From assembly GCF_001238275.1 (NCBI RefSeq), contig NZ_LGTB01000005.1, forward strand, positions 124,001 to 188,000: a stretch of 64,000 nt of DNA, written 5' to 3'. Shown here in pieces: positions 28,963 through 38,205 of the stretch. Below the pieces are notes generated by a model. It saw nothing but the letters and a program-made list of their open reading frames with translations, was not told the DNA's origin and ran no database searches. The position numbers and the translations under genes are program-made. Position 1 is the first letter of the stretch. Each line of letters starts with the position of its first letter. The DNA is from Bradyrhizobium viridifuturi (lineage in GTDB: Bacteria > Pseudomonadota > Alphaproteobacteria > Rhizobiales > Xanthobacteraceae).

Positions 28963-29108
28963 AATGCTCTCACCATTTTTGAGCGGGGCGTCATCGATTG
29001 AGAATATGCTATCAACAATGAGAGTGCCGATGACGCGGCCGTGATCGCGCGAATTTCGCATCAGCGGGTCGATTGCTTGAAGCGCGCAATCCGGAGCGGC
29101 GGCATTCG

Positions 29109-30566
29109 ATGAGAAAGACTGGGGACGCCACGCACCGATCGTCCTGGGCTCACAGATTGGCCAAATGGGAGGCTTGCCACCACCTCAGTGGCGAACTCGC
29201 CGCAACAGCGACACTCGCGACCCCGATCGCACTCACGCAGCTTGCACAGATCGCGATGATGGCGACGGATCTGGCCTGGATCGGCCACATCGGCACCGAG
29301 GCGCTCGCGGCTGCCGCGCTCGCCGGTATGATCTTATCGGTTGGCCTGACCTTCGCAGCCGGCGTGATCTCGGCAGTAGGGCCGCTCGCGGCGCAAGCAC
29401 GTGGCGCGGCAAACCCAGCCCTAGTACGGAGATCGCTGCGCATGGGGCTATGGATTGCACTCGTTCTATGGGCGCCGATCGTGATTTTGCCGGTGCGAGG
29501 CGAACAAATCGTGCTTGCGCTTGGCCACGAGCCAGCTATCGCGCGCTTAGCTCAGCAATATCTGCTTGGGCTCACCTGGGGTATCTTGCCGGCGCTGTGG
29601 TTTTTGGCGATCCGCAGTTTCATGGCAGCGGTCGATCGCCCGGCACCGGCCTTGTGGATCACGCTCGCGGCCATTCCGACCAACGCACTGCTGGCCTATC
29701 TGTTGATCACCGGCAAATTCGGCTTGCCGCAGCTTGACTTGTTCGGAGCCGGCCTTGCGACGAGCCTGGTGAACAGTGGGACCTTTCTGGCCGGTATTTG
29801 GTTCGTTGCATGCTGTCGTCCTTTTCGCGACTACCAGGTGCTCCGATATCTTTGGCGGTTCGATTGGCAATTGATGCGCGAGTTCCTTGTGGTCGGCACG
29901 CCGATTTCGGTCACGATTTTCATGGAATCGGGCCTTTTCTCTGCGACGGCGCTCCTGATGGGTGCGATCAGCACCACAGCGGTTGCCGCCCATCAGATCG
30001 CATTCCAAGTTGCAGCCGCCCTGTTCATGATCCCGTTTTGCATCGGAATGGCGGTGAGCGTGCGCATCGGACACGCACTCGGCCGCAACGATGTATCAGG
30101 TATCAGAGAGGCTGGTTTCGCCGCCATGGTGCTTGGAGTCCTGATCGCGGCGATCGCTACGATTGCGGTGGTCGGCACGCGCTTTGAAGTCGCCGAGCTG
30201 TTCGTCGACCAGTCGGCCAGCAATTCGGACGCCACGATCAAGCTGACTGCAGCTCTCATCCTCGTCGGAGCGAGCTTCCTCATTACTGATGCACTTCAGA
30301 GCATTGCAGCCGGTGGCCTGCGCGGCTTAGGGGACACGCGCGTGCCGCTGTTTTTCGCAGGCATCGCTTACTGGCTGATCGGTCTTTCCGTCAGCTACGT
30401 GCTCGGCTTGAAAACTGGCCTCGGTGCCGTCGGTATCTGGATCGGCTTGTCCATCGGCAAAGCCGTTTACGCAGCCCTCCTCGTGATACGCTTGCGTCTT
30501 TTGGCGAACAGACCTCCCGTAGCAGCCATGAGCCAGGCTTCAGCTCGAGCGGTGGGCCAACCATGA
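29109..30566 (+). CDS. MATE-family (NorM-like) multidrug efflux transporter
   Basis: This is a 485-residue inner-membrane antiporter with about 12 transmembrane helices in two MatE halves. Family features include LATPIALTQLAQIAMMATDL in the first helix, the acidic residue in helix 1 (TDLAWIGHIG) and the second-half repeat LVVGTPISVTIFMESGLFSA. It should export cationic or aromatic compounds in exchange for sodium ions or protons; in a symbiont these could be plant flavonoids or phytoalexins, which is inference. I chose ATG 29109, with GGAG 12 bases upstream; the frame is open 12 codons further to a TTG. It is a single gene without visible regulator nearby. Confidence 0.9.
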   Translation: MRKTGDATHRSSWAHRLAKWEACHHLSGELAATATLATPIALTQLAQIAMMATDLAWIGHIGTEALAAAALAGMILSVGLTFAAGVISAVGPLAAQARGAANPALVRRSLRMGLWIALVLWAPIVILPVRGEQIVLALGHEPAIARLAQQYLLGLTWGILPALWFLAIRSFMAAVDRPAPALWITLAAIPTNALLAYLLITGKFGLPQLDLFGAGLATSLVNSGTFLAGIWFVACCRPFRDYQVLRYLWRFDWQLMREFLVVGTPISVTIFMESGLFSATALLMGAISTTAVAAHQIAFQVAAALFMIPFCIGMAVSVRIGHALGRNDVSGIREAGFAAMVLGVLIAAIATIAVVGTRFEVAELFVDQSASNSDATIKLTAALILVGASFLITDALQSIAAGGLRGLGDTRVPLFFAGIAYWLIGLSVSYVLGLKTGLGAVGIWIGLSIGKAVYAALLVIRLRLLANRPPVAAMSQASARAVGQP

Positions 30567-30761
30567 GCCGAAGCTCCAGCGCGACCAGAAGATGCGCGTG
30601 AAGAACAGGCTCTGCAATCTGGGGAGCGCCATGGGGCGGTTCCTATTTTCTTCGGATACGGGCAGCTGGCTCTCACCCTGCCCTTCGGTCAAGTTGGCTT
30701 CAGGGATCAGAGCCCAGCAAACGTTGCGCCTGACGTAGAGGAGCCCGAGCTGGACACAGGG

Positions 30762-30781
30762 CCCTCGAGGAGCCTCGAGGG
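30762..30781. repeat. Perfect short inverted repeat between convergent genes
   Basis: CCCTCGAGG and its complement CCTCGAGGG face each other across two bases. The sequence lies between the ends of the MATE gene and the small gene at 30799-31017, where a bidirectional terminator would be expected, but no T-run follows on either side. Confidence 0.4.
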
Positions 30782-30798
30782 AGGAGAGGCTCCGGACC

Positions 30799-31017
30799 CT
30801 ATGGCGTCGGCGGCTGAAGCCCAGCCGAGGAGACCCAATCGTCAATGTCAGCTGCAATTTCCGCGGTGCGGGCTCGCCTGATCAGACTATCCCGCTCCGC
30901 GCCTTCTGGCATGCTCGCCGCCATTTCCACAAGATTCCTTGCAAACGCAGCCAAGCGGTCCTGCAGCGACATTGTTTGCCTCACATGATTTCTCTTTTTC
31001 TTCACTGAGGCGCTCAT
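30799..31017 (-). CDS. Conserved small Bradyrhizobium protein of unknown function
   Basis: A 72-residue protein with a helical core (SLQDRLAAFARNLVEMAASM, DSLIRRARTAEIAADID) and the ending WVSSAGLQPP. Short proteins with this pattern (a SLQ-RL-AFA start, a PxGAER core and a W-S-GLQPP end) recur many times in Bradyrhizobium genomes; none has a known function as far as I know. The start could be ATG 31017 or the later MSLQDRL at 30972. Confidence 0.6.
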   Translation of the reverse strand: MSASVKKKRNHVRQTMSLQDRLAAFARNLVEMAASMPEGAERDSLIRRARTAEIAADIDDWVSSAGLQPPTP

Positions 31018-31341
31018 CGTTTCAAGCGTCGTCGCTCTGCGGATCTTTGATCAAGATAACCTCCCACGACACTTTTACCATGCCAACCTAAGTTTAGTTG
31101 TGACAACTCTACAACGGTTCACGCGCAGCAAAGCAGATAGTGGGTTTCTCGGCAGGCGCTTGCGGTCGACGAAAATCCATCCGCGGCGAATACGATGCGC
31201 CGCTGCCTCCGCGGCATTGAGGACACCCTGGCCGCAGATCGCGCGATCTAATGTGCTGGCGCTGGTGATTGCAGCGCCCCGTCCACGAAAACCAAGTACA
31301 AGGATCGGTACGCCACTTTTTGTGGCCGGGCAGAAGGCGCC

Positions 31342-31370
31342 GTCAGCTTCTCGCAAGCTTGCCGGCGTAG
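31342..31370 (+). promoter_or_regulatory. tts box before the intact tandem-repeat effector
   Basis: GTCAGCTTCTCGCAAGCT followed by CC and GTAG at the 3' side. It ends 33 bases before the GTG start at 31404. Confidence 0.88.
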
Positions 31371-31403
31371 CTGTTCTGCCACCATCTGCGGAGTGAGGTG
31401 AGC

Positions 31404-33575
31404 GTGGATAATCCTTTCCCATCCAGTCCGGCAGCTTTGATGCAGGTACAACAGGCCGCCGCGGAACATCGTGAGGAAGGCGAGGCGTCGCAGGAGGCCT
31501 TCGAGCGGCAATTGGCAAATGCCGGCGAGCCTCACGAGGCGACCGAGGCTGTACGCCAGACCCCGCCTCGCGAGCCGCCTGCGAATATCCAAAGCGTCAT
31601 CGAGCGCGCGGTCCAGGCAGAGCGGACGCGCCGGAATCTAAGCCAACGCACTGCGCGGGGATATACTGAGGCACTTTTCAAACTGCAAAAAGATCTGAGG
31701 TCTTGTGGCAAAACGATTGCTGCACTGGACCACGACGCTCTGGTAGCGCACGCTGCCAAGTTCATGGCGCGTGACAAAGCAATGGGTCCTGCGTTAACAG
31801 CGCTTCATAGGTATCTAAATACCAATGCACCTGACGGCCCGCGCCGGCGCTATGTTGTTCCCTCCGGAAAAGAGCCTTCTCCCGTCAACGCCGCCGTGCC
31901 TTCGGCGGATATCTATCCGCACCTGTCCGAGACCGACGGTACTCTCATCGACAACTTCACCCGCTTTGTCGGCGGTGGTCTGCAGAAAAGTACCATCTAC
32001 GAATACGGCCGATCGCTTCGTATCCTGGGAAATGATCTCGGCACTCAGGGCAAGACAATTGGCGGGCTCGATCACGAGGCCTTGGTCTCGCACGCGAGAG
32101 TGTCTCTTGGTGAGCCCGCGAGTTTGCTTTCGGCATTGAGCGCGCTGCGAAAGTATCGTGATCCTGATCAAGTGCGGCAAGACTTTCTCTCCGAAGAGGA
32201 TGAAAGCCTGATCGACGGCGCCGTCCAGGCAGCTGCCGCGCGTCGGGCGTGGATACCCAACAGAATCGAGATATATTACAAGGCTTTTCACAGGCTGGCG
32301 AAATCTCTAAAAGCCCGCGGACTGACAATTGCAGCGCTGGATCATCATGCGCTTCTTGCGCATGCCAAGGCAGCACACGAGGGCGACAAGCAGATAAGGT
32401 CCGCGCTTGAGGTGCTTCTCGAGTATCGTGACCCAGCTATCCTGGAAAGGCGCACCCCACTCGATTATCCTCCCTCCGCGAAAGACAAGAGTCTCATCGA
32501 GGACGCGGCTGCCGTCAGTAAACGCCCCAGGAAAGCCGTCGAAGCCTCCGTCAAGAATCTCGTCAAGTTTGCAGGGGCCCTCGCCGCCCGCAGCCTCGAG
32601 ATTGATCAGCTAGACCACATCGCACTTCTCGAGCTTGCAAATAAGCTGTTTCCCAGCAATAAGAGCCTCATCCGCGGGCTCGGCATGATCCGTGAATATC
32701 GCAATGCCGAGCGCACTTCCGGTACGGACGGAGCTGCGCTGGCAGATGATGTTCTGGCCTGCTCGCCGATCTTAAGTGTCGACCCGGAGGAGCTTCGGCG
32801 GCTCCTGGATGACGAACCGACATTCTCGCAGACGATCGACAATTTGGCGGAGCGTCAGGACGGTATGGCTCCGGTTGATCAGCTGCCAACCGAAAGTCTC
32901 GATACCGCAGAGCTTAGGGGGATGCTCGCTTCTCCTGGCCATTCGCCAGAAGACGAAGTCATTCAGCCGGATCCGGTTGGTCCCCGGCTGTCGGACGCTG
33001 TCGATCCTGGGGACATCTGGTCGGGCGCGGAGCAGGCTGGCTTGTTGCCCACTGAGAGTCTGGATACGGCGAAGCTCCTGGAGATGATCACTTCAGGCGG
33101 CCATTCGCCGACGGACAGCGTCGATCAGCCCGACGCGACCGTTCCCTCGCTGCACCAGAACGTCGATCCCGACAGCATTTGGCTCGAGGCCGAGCAAGCC
33201 GGGCGGCTGCCGACCCAAAGCCTGGATACTGCCGAGCTTCTGCAGATGTTCGCGTTCGCTGGCCATTCGCCGGCGGACAGCGTTAATCAGCTAAGTTCGA
33301 TGTCGTCATGGGATCTTGAGAATTCAACGGCCGACGCGGCGTTCCAGCCGGCGCAATCGCAACCTATGGTGCCAGCACTCGAGTTGTATCTTCCGCAAGG
33401 ATGGGAGCATGGTGAGCAGTGGGCGAGCGAAGATTTTAAGGAAGGAATGCGGCTGCATGGTGTGCTCCCGAACGAAATTCGGCCGGAGACAACATTGACC
33501 ATCCGCGGATTGGACTACATAGCCAGCATTGGACCGCCAGGCCTGGAGCAGGAGGTGTTTCTTCGCAGAGCCTGA
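31404..33575 (+). CDS. Tandem-repeat type III effector candidate (related to the N-terminal part of NopD/Bel2-5-like proteins)
   Basis: This is a 723-residue protein behind a tts box, so a probable injected effector. Residues about 64-138, 181-253, 269-343 and 363-435 are four copies of a 75-residue helical repeat built around LIxxAV, YxxAL..LAKSLKARGLTIAALDH and LLAHAK, then LEYRD. Residues 494-513, 548-569 and 602-623 are three copies of a second repeat, LPTESLDTAELRGMLAS plus GHSP. The C-terminus (ALELYLPQGWEHGEQWASE to the end) resembles the linker that precedes the SUMO-protease domain in NopD-like effectors, but no protease domain follows. I chose GTG 31404 because its two paralogues also start GTG-GA(C/T) at the same distance from their tts boxes; GTG 31398 is possible. 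Confidence 0.75.
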   Translation: MDNPFPSSPAALMQVQQAAAEHREEGEASQEAFERQLANAGEPHEATEAVRQTPPREPPANIQSVIERAVQAERTRRNLSQRTARGYTEALFKLQKDLRSCGKTIAALDHDALVAHAAKFMARDKAMGPALTALHRYLNTNAPDGPRRRYVVPSGKEPSPVNAAVPSADIYPHLSETDGTLIDNFTRFVGGGLQKSTIYEYGRSLRILGNDLGTQGKTIGGLDHEALVSHARVSLGEPASLLSALSALRKYRDPDQVRQDFLSEEDESLIDGAVQAAAARRAWIPNRIEIYYKAFHRLAKSLKARGLTIAALDHHALLAHAKAAHEGDKQIRSALEVLLEYRDPAILERRTPLDYPPSAKDKSLIEDAAAVSKRPRKAVEASVKNLVKFAGALAARSLEIDQLDHIALLELANKLFPSNKSLIRGLGMIREYRNAERTSGTDGAALADDVLACSPILSVDPEELRRLLDDEPTFSQTIDNLAERQDGMAPVDQLPTESLDTAELRGMLASPGHSPEDEVIQPDPVGPRLSDAVDPGDIWSGAEQAGLLPTESLDTAKLLEMITSGGHSPTDSVDQPDATVPSLHQNVDPDSIWLEAEQAGRLPTQSLDTAELLQMFAFAGHSPADSVNQLSSMSSWDLENSTADAAFQPAQSQPMVPALELYLPQGWEHGEQWASEDFKEGMRLHGVLPNEIRPETTLTIRGLDYIASIGPPGLEQEVFLRRA

Positions 33576-33671
33576 CAGGTCGGTCAGAGCAGCCATGCAT
33601 GGCGCCTTCATAAGATTGCACGGCCTCCCCTTCCGAGAGGCGGCTCGCTGGCGCACGTATATTGACGAATA

Positions 33672-34340
33672 TCATGGGCAGCACGTGAACTGGGGCCGCG
33701 CTCCCAGGGAGTTCGCCCAGCGCAACGTCTCAATGCCCTCGCCATAGCTCCACCGGTGAATCGAGCCCGACGCTCGAAATCGCATCGCTTGCCCAAGGAT
33801 TTCGACCTTGACGGCCTGAAGAACGACAAGGCGACTGACTGACCGCAGCGACGCAGATCGGGACCAATGGGAGCCTTCCTGACCAGCTTCGCCATCGTTC
33901 ACCGGCAGCTACAAAAAATTCGCCTCGTTACCATTGTGGTCCCGGACGATTCCCCCCGAGCGTTTCTTCGACGTCGTTCCTGTTCCCCGCCAACCGCAAC
34001 AGTTGAGCTGGCGTCGGCGGCACGAGCCGGATCTGCGTTGCCGGACCAAGGTTCGCCCTCTGCAGTTCTTGCTCCAGCAACGCATAATCCGCGGTATATG
34101 CTCGTCGCCCAGCCATTCCTCGGTGCCGAGCACGAGCCTGCGTCCCCGCAGCGAGGCCGTGGACTCCAAGCCTGCCTGCGAGCATCCGGAACTTTGGTCG
34201 AGGGGCGGCGATAAAGTCCCATCATGCAATAGGTGCGATGTGGAGGGCAGATCAACCGGAGCCTCGGGGCTGGCGTGGATGCCTGACGATTGAACCCTTG
34301 CTGATGATGAGGCGACGGCCTGTACCTGCTCCACGATCAT
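33672..34340 (-). pseudogene. Remnant of a NopD/XopD-like C48 (SUMO-protease) effector domain
   Basis: On the strand opposite to the repeat effector, three interleaved frames reconstruct a ubiquitin-like-protease domain: SSGIHASPEAPVDLPSTSHL and VLGTEEWLGDEHI, then DYALLEQELQRANLG and TQIRLVPPTPAQLLRL, then VRDHNGNEANFL, then NDGEAGQEGSHWS. That is the order of motifs in C48 effectors, in which the His of the THWS motif is catalytic. The downstream Asp and Cys motifs cannot be read. At least three frameshifts are needed, so this is dead. It may be the protease half that the neighbouring repeat protein lacks, separated by inversion. Confidence 0.6.
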
Positions 34341-34957
34341 ACTCGGGGCTCCGCATTTTGAGAGCCCGGCGCATCAGGAAGCTCCTGGAATAAGCCGGCC
34401 TGCCCAGTCCCCTGCCCTGTGTCGCACAGATAGGCGTGTAGCGCCGTCATGCAAGCATCCGCACTCTTGAGATCCCGCCGGTGCTGCGGGGCGATCGTGA
34501 GATAGGTAAGCCGATAGATAGAATTGTGCGCCTGCATCAGGTCCGAGATGGTCCGGTCTTGATCGGAGGTTCGCAGCTTGGGACACTTGATGTTGTGCTT
34601 CAGGTTCGGCCTGATCACGTCCTCGTTGGTATTGAGCCAGATCGAAATCGCTTTCCGGCCGCTATGATGCCGGACGTCATCGATCATGAATGCTCCGCCA
34701 CCCGAGTACGGCGGGCCTTGCTCGAGCGCGCGCTTGATCTCATTCGCCTCAAGATTCCTGAAATGCGCCTCGCGGACCTCAGCGAAGATTCGGATTGTAG
34801 ACTTGCCGGTCTTTGCCTCGATCTGCTTATCGGAATCGATAAACCTCGACTCCAATCGCCTGGCGAGCGCACGGCCAAGACTGGATTTCCCTGCTCCCAT
34901 CATGCCGACGAGCACGGTCGGTCGCGCGCCGAGGGCACCAAGACTCTCCCTTGTCAT
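34337..34957 (-). CDS. Shikimate kinase-like protein
   Basis: The product, about 206 residues from ATG 34957 (232 from the furthest start at 35035), has the fold signature of shikimate kinase: P-loop GMMGAGKSSLGRALARRL, FIDSDKQIE for shikimate binding, EAHFRNLEANEI with the conserved Arg, and YSGGGAFMIDD. The lid, which in true AroK reads R-x-RPLL, is NIKCPKLR here, so the ATP-lid arginine is changed. The C-terminal extension is longer than usual. It may be a divergent second AroK or a repurposed kinase. It is not near other aromatic-pathway genes, which argues against a housekeeping role. Confidence 0.75.
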   Translation of the reverse strand: MTRESLGALGARPTVLVGMMGAGKSSLGRALARRLESRFIDSDKQIEAKTGKSTIRIFAEVREAHFRNLEANEIKRALEQGPPYSGGGAFMIDDVRHHSGRKAISIWLNTNEDVIRPNLKHNIKCPKLRTSDQDRTISDLMQAHNSIYRLTYLTIAPQHRRDLKSADACMTALHAYLCDTGQGTGQAGLFQELPDAPGSQNAEPRV

Positions 34958-35037
34958 CGCGAAGTGCGCCGTGCGCTTCGGGGCGAGCACTTTCCGCCGG
35001 CGAGTCAGGCTGGCCCGAACTGCACGCGGAACCACGG

Positions 35038-35120
35038 TTTATACTCATTCTGCAACGTCAGTATAAATCGCTGGCAGTGAGTTCCATGCCTCTTATACTC
35101 ACTCCGCAGACTGAGTATAA
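35038..35120. promoter_or_regulatory. Two tandem copies of a TTATACTCA/TGAGTATAA operator-like palindrome
   Basis: Copy 1 (35038-35067): TTTATACTCA and GTCAGTATAAA around TTCTGCAAC. Copy 2 (35093-35120): TTATACTCA and TGAGTATAA, a perfect 9-bp inverted repeat around CTCCGCAGAC. The copies also resemble each other in the spacer (CTGCA-AC against CCGCAGAC). They lie between the divergent kinase-like gene and the nucleotidyltransferase fragment, 16 bases before the latter's ATG, where an autorepressor site would be expected. Confidence 0.6.
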
Positions 35121-35135
35121 TTCTGGCAGACGACC

Positions 35136-35312
35136 ATGCCGGCCCCTTCCCTGGTTTCCCAGACGACCTATGCCGAGCTCCTCGAGCGCACCGCCAACGC
35201 GGCCTTCCAGGAAACATTCGCGGAAGACGGCGCCTTCACCTCCAAGACTGTCAACCAGCGCAAGTACTGGTACTTTCAGACCGGCACTGGCTCCGAGCGG
35301 TCGAAGCCGTGA
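35136..35312 (+). pseudogene. Truncated GSU2403-type nucleotidyltransferase gene
   Basis: The 58 codons from ATG 35136 encode SLVSQTTYAELLERTANAAF and GAFTSKTVNQRKYWYFQTGT, the usual N-terminus of a nucleotidyltransferase-fold protein of about 350 residues (GSU2403 family). It stops at 35310 after SERSKP, and nothing of the remainder follows, so the gene is a 5' fragment. The palindromic operator pair upstream has survived. Confidence 0.6.
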
Positions 35313-35475
35313 TAGCGGCTTCGTCGACATGTCGACGAGGCCCGCTCGCCCGCTGCGGTGCCCTCTTGTCCCGATCGGCGTGCTGATGCTGCTGCTCGGC
35401 AGCACCGGCAGCCCCCCTATCCGGTACTGGCCGAAATAGGCCACTTGCGGGAACAAAACAGGCCACCGGAATCGA

Positions 35476-35504
35476 AAGGGGCCGCCTCACGCGAGCGGCC
35501 CCTT
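35476..35504. terminator. Strong GC-rich hairpin, probable terminator
   Basis: AAGGGGCCGC and GCGGCCCCTT form a perfect 10-bp stem around CTCACGCGA. There is no long T-run, but the stem itself is very stable. It may belong to the lost 3' end of the nucleotidyltransferase gene. Confidence 0.5.
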
Positions 35505-35733
35505 GCCGGTTTGAATATCGGTCCGTGCTGAAATCTAGCCCCGGCAAGGCGACATTAGAGTTTACAACAACATTGTTGGATTCCGGGAAACTACGGTGAT
35601 TGCCCACCTACTGCTACTGCCGGAAGGCAGGCACTGCTGACCATCCGGAGGCGTCACGCGGCTCACCTTCAGAATATCGACGATCCAAAGTCACTTAGGC
35701 GCGCTCGGCTCGACACCATGCCGAGGGGGCTTC

Positions 35734-35762
35734 GTCAGCTTTTCGAAAGCTTGCTCTGGTAG
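35734..35762 (+). promoter_or_regulatory. tts box before a decayed repeat effector
   Basis: GTCAGCTTTTCGAAAGCT followed by a GGTAG-type 3' end. It ends 35 bases before the GTG at 35798. Confidence 0.88.
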
Positions 35763-35797
35763 GATGTCCGTTCAGGTGATCTTGGACGTGAGGCTAC

Positions 35798-36474
35798 GTG
35801 GACCCGCACAATTGTGACCCATCCAACGTAACAGTTTGGTCGCAGGTGCAGCATGCCACCTCGGAAGAGCAGCAAGAGGGTCGGCGAGGCACCAGGCGTT
35901 TGAGCCGTCCTTGGCGACGGCGCTCCCAGCCGGCAGCGGTACATGCCCTCATCAGTCTGAAGAAGACCGGCGCCGAATTGATGATGCGACGAATAATGCG
36001 GCGGCTCGGACTCATTAAAAGGCGCACATTAAGCCTGCATACTACCGAACTTGACCGATTGCGGGCATGTTCTCCGCTTTCGACGTCGAGCGTTTGACCT
36101 GCGCAATCGGCAATCCTATCGGTCACGTCAGCGGATTCTAATAGCCGAAGGATGAAGGCGCCGTTGAGCAATCTTCGCGATTGCTGCGAGCCCGACGCTC
36201 GCCGTGCGATCGCCCAGGCCCCTCAGAGAACGACGAGAGTTTCATTGAAATGATGACTCGTGCCAATGGGCGCGGCGAGGCCGCCCTTGACCCGTATCAC
36301 CCTGCTCTTCGTAGATTCTCCGAGGCGCTTCTTTTAGAGGGCCAGACGATATCTGGACTGGACCATGACGCGCGGGTCAAGTCCGCTCGGAGGCTGTTCC
36401 CGCACGACAAGGCTCTCATCTCCGCGTTGAATTTGTTTCGTGCTGCGGAGCTCTGCGCTAAATTTGGATCGTGA
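35798..36474 (+). pseudogene. Third, decayed copy of the tandem-repeat effector
   Basis: The start GTG-GAC (VDPHNCDPSNVTVWSQVQ) and the following SEEQQEG align with the N-terminus of the 31404 protein. A frameshift near 35885 moves the next part (ARHQAFEPSLA) to another frame. From about 36220 to 36474 one full 75-residue repeat is readable (NDESFIEMMTRANGRGEAAL, FSEALLLEGQTISGLDHDAR, LFPHDKALISALNLFR). The remaining repeats and the C-terminus are missing. The tts box is intact. Confidence 0.65.
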
Positions 36475-36883
36475 TGCGGAGCGCGCCTCAGGTCCAGCTG
36501 AGCGTTGCAGCTTGGCGGAGTAGTCCTCCACAGTCCTTTGCCAGCTTCGGTTGGCTTGGGCGACGCGGCATGTGACCATTTTTTGCCTTCAAGAGTATGT
36601 CGCTCTATGGAAACTCGCTATTGCCATGGCAGTGGCAATGAACTCACCGTCCGATTCAGCCGGGGCGATCGGCTCGCTCTGTCCGACAGATGACAGACGA
36701 TATCCAGGTACGCCGCATCGGCGCCCACGAAGTGGATAAGCGTTTTGAGCGTCTCGCCACATCCTCGTTGACTGCGTCGCCCACCGCGACTCGGTCAGCT
36801 TTCTGCCACCGCCAACTCGACGACTTGCGCTGATGTACTGGCGTAGCGTCGCAGACGCGGTCATTTGCAATGGATGCGTGTGA
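36475..36883. other. No gene seen
   Basis: Only short overlapping frames without motifs. Confidence 0.4.
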
Positions 36884-37225
36884 CTAGCTGCGGAAGATGG
36901 CGCAGGTCAGATTGTTGGCACGACCCAGATGATACCTGCCGCGTCTGAGAACCAATTGCATAGCGCCCGAGTCGTCAAAGTCCTGGTTGACACAAACGCA
37001 CGCCGCCGCGGCATCGGGCGCCGGCTCATCTCGGCTGTCAGCGATTTAGCACGAAAGGAGGGAAAGACGTTGTTAACGCTCAGCACTGCCACAGGTTCTG
37101 CTGCCGAGCGTCTTTACGCCAGCGAGGGATGGCAGCGGGTGGGTATCATACCCGTGTGTGTGCTCGCCCCTGACGGACATATCGCTCGGCGACCTTCTTT
37201 TACAAGCATCTCTAATGCTGCGTAG
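36884..37225 (+). pseudogene. GNAT acetyltransferase fragment
   Basis: From a stop at 36881 the frame reads GAGQIVGTTQMIPAASENQ, then VVKVLVDTNARRRGIGRRLI (the acetyl-CoA-binding motif R-R-x-G-I-G-x-x-L) and LLTLSTATGSAAERLYASEG with WQRVG, typical of a small N-acetyltransferase. The N-terminal half is missing, and near 37185 the frame shifts: the expected ending ATFFYKHL with a stop is in the next frame (37192-37215). Both breaks make it a pseudogene. Confidence 0.65.
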
Positions 37226-38205
37226 CTGAATTGGCGCTTGCTATTCACCGACAGATCTGTCCGGTCCCGTCCTGATAAATCATCATCGTGGGGGAACATC
37301 ACCGACATTACCGCTGTATCGTATGGTTTTGTGAACAACGACGGCTTTGGCTCTCAAGATAAGAAATCGAACGGATCAGACGGTAGATCATTCAACCGCC
37401 GAACGGCCTGTCGGCACAATGGCGAGCCGACGATCGAGAAAGTGACCTCGATTTTCCGCTCTCGATATCGTTCAATGTCTATAGCGCGAAGGCCTCGGAG
37501 CCTGAAGCAATCCCTATCATTGCGCTTGATATACTGACCCCGCTCCTAACGACCTCGCCTTGAGGCCAAGATAGCGGGCATGTCGCCGCGATCTCACTAC
37601 GCGAACGCCCTCTACGAAGCCGTCGGATTATTTTGCTGCTCGGGCAGCCGTTGTAGCCAGGCGAACATCCGCCATAAACTTTCGTATCGTCAGGTGCTCC
37701 ACTGGAGGTGCCGAATCTTTACCAAGGTTCGATTGAGCCGATGATCACGATCATCTTAGCTGCATGTGCGGCTGGCTACAGCGACAACTCATTCGTCTTC
37801 GCCGGTTTCGTCGACTGATGGCTGATAGGAGGTCGCGAATTCTATTTTTCGTCGGGATGGCAGCCTTTGCCGAAATGTGGATAGAGATACTAATGGAACC
37901 ATTCGAGCTTGCGTGGTGCGAGATCGAATACCAACGGGCTATCAGATTTCTCGAAAAGATCGAGAACAAGGCGGATGATGTCGGTTCCCAGACCGGGGAA
38001 TTCACCCATTCTGATCCGCCATGCGGAAGACCTGTGGGCCAAACAGCTCTATGAGAGCACACGGCTACGAACGCCAAGAGCCGCGATACAGCGATCGAAA
38101 GCTCGCTCAAAGAATGGGCATCGTGGGTGCGATACACTTAGCCGAACGGCTAGAAACACCTACGGGACAAGCCGGAGCGAAGGGCTACACACACTGGAGC
38201 TAGTG
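37226..38205. other. No clear gene; one ambiguous frame
   Basis: The frame at 37764-38054 encodes a stretch of some character (MADRRSRILFFVGMAAFAEM, EPFELAWCEIEYQRAIRFLE) that could be part of a gene, but no family is recognised and the frame breaks near 38000. Otherwise nothing. Confidence 0.35.
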
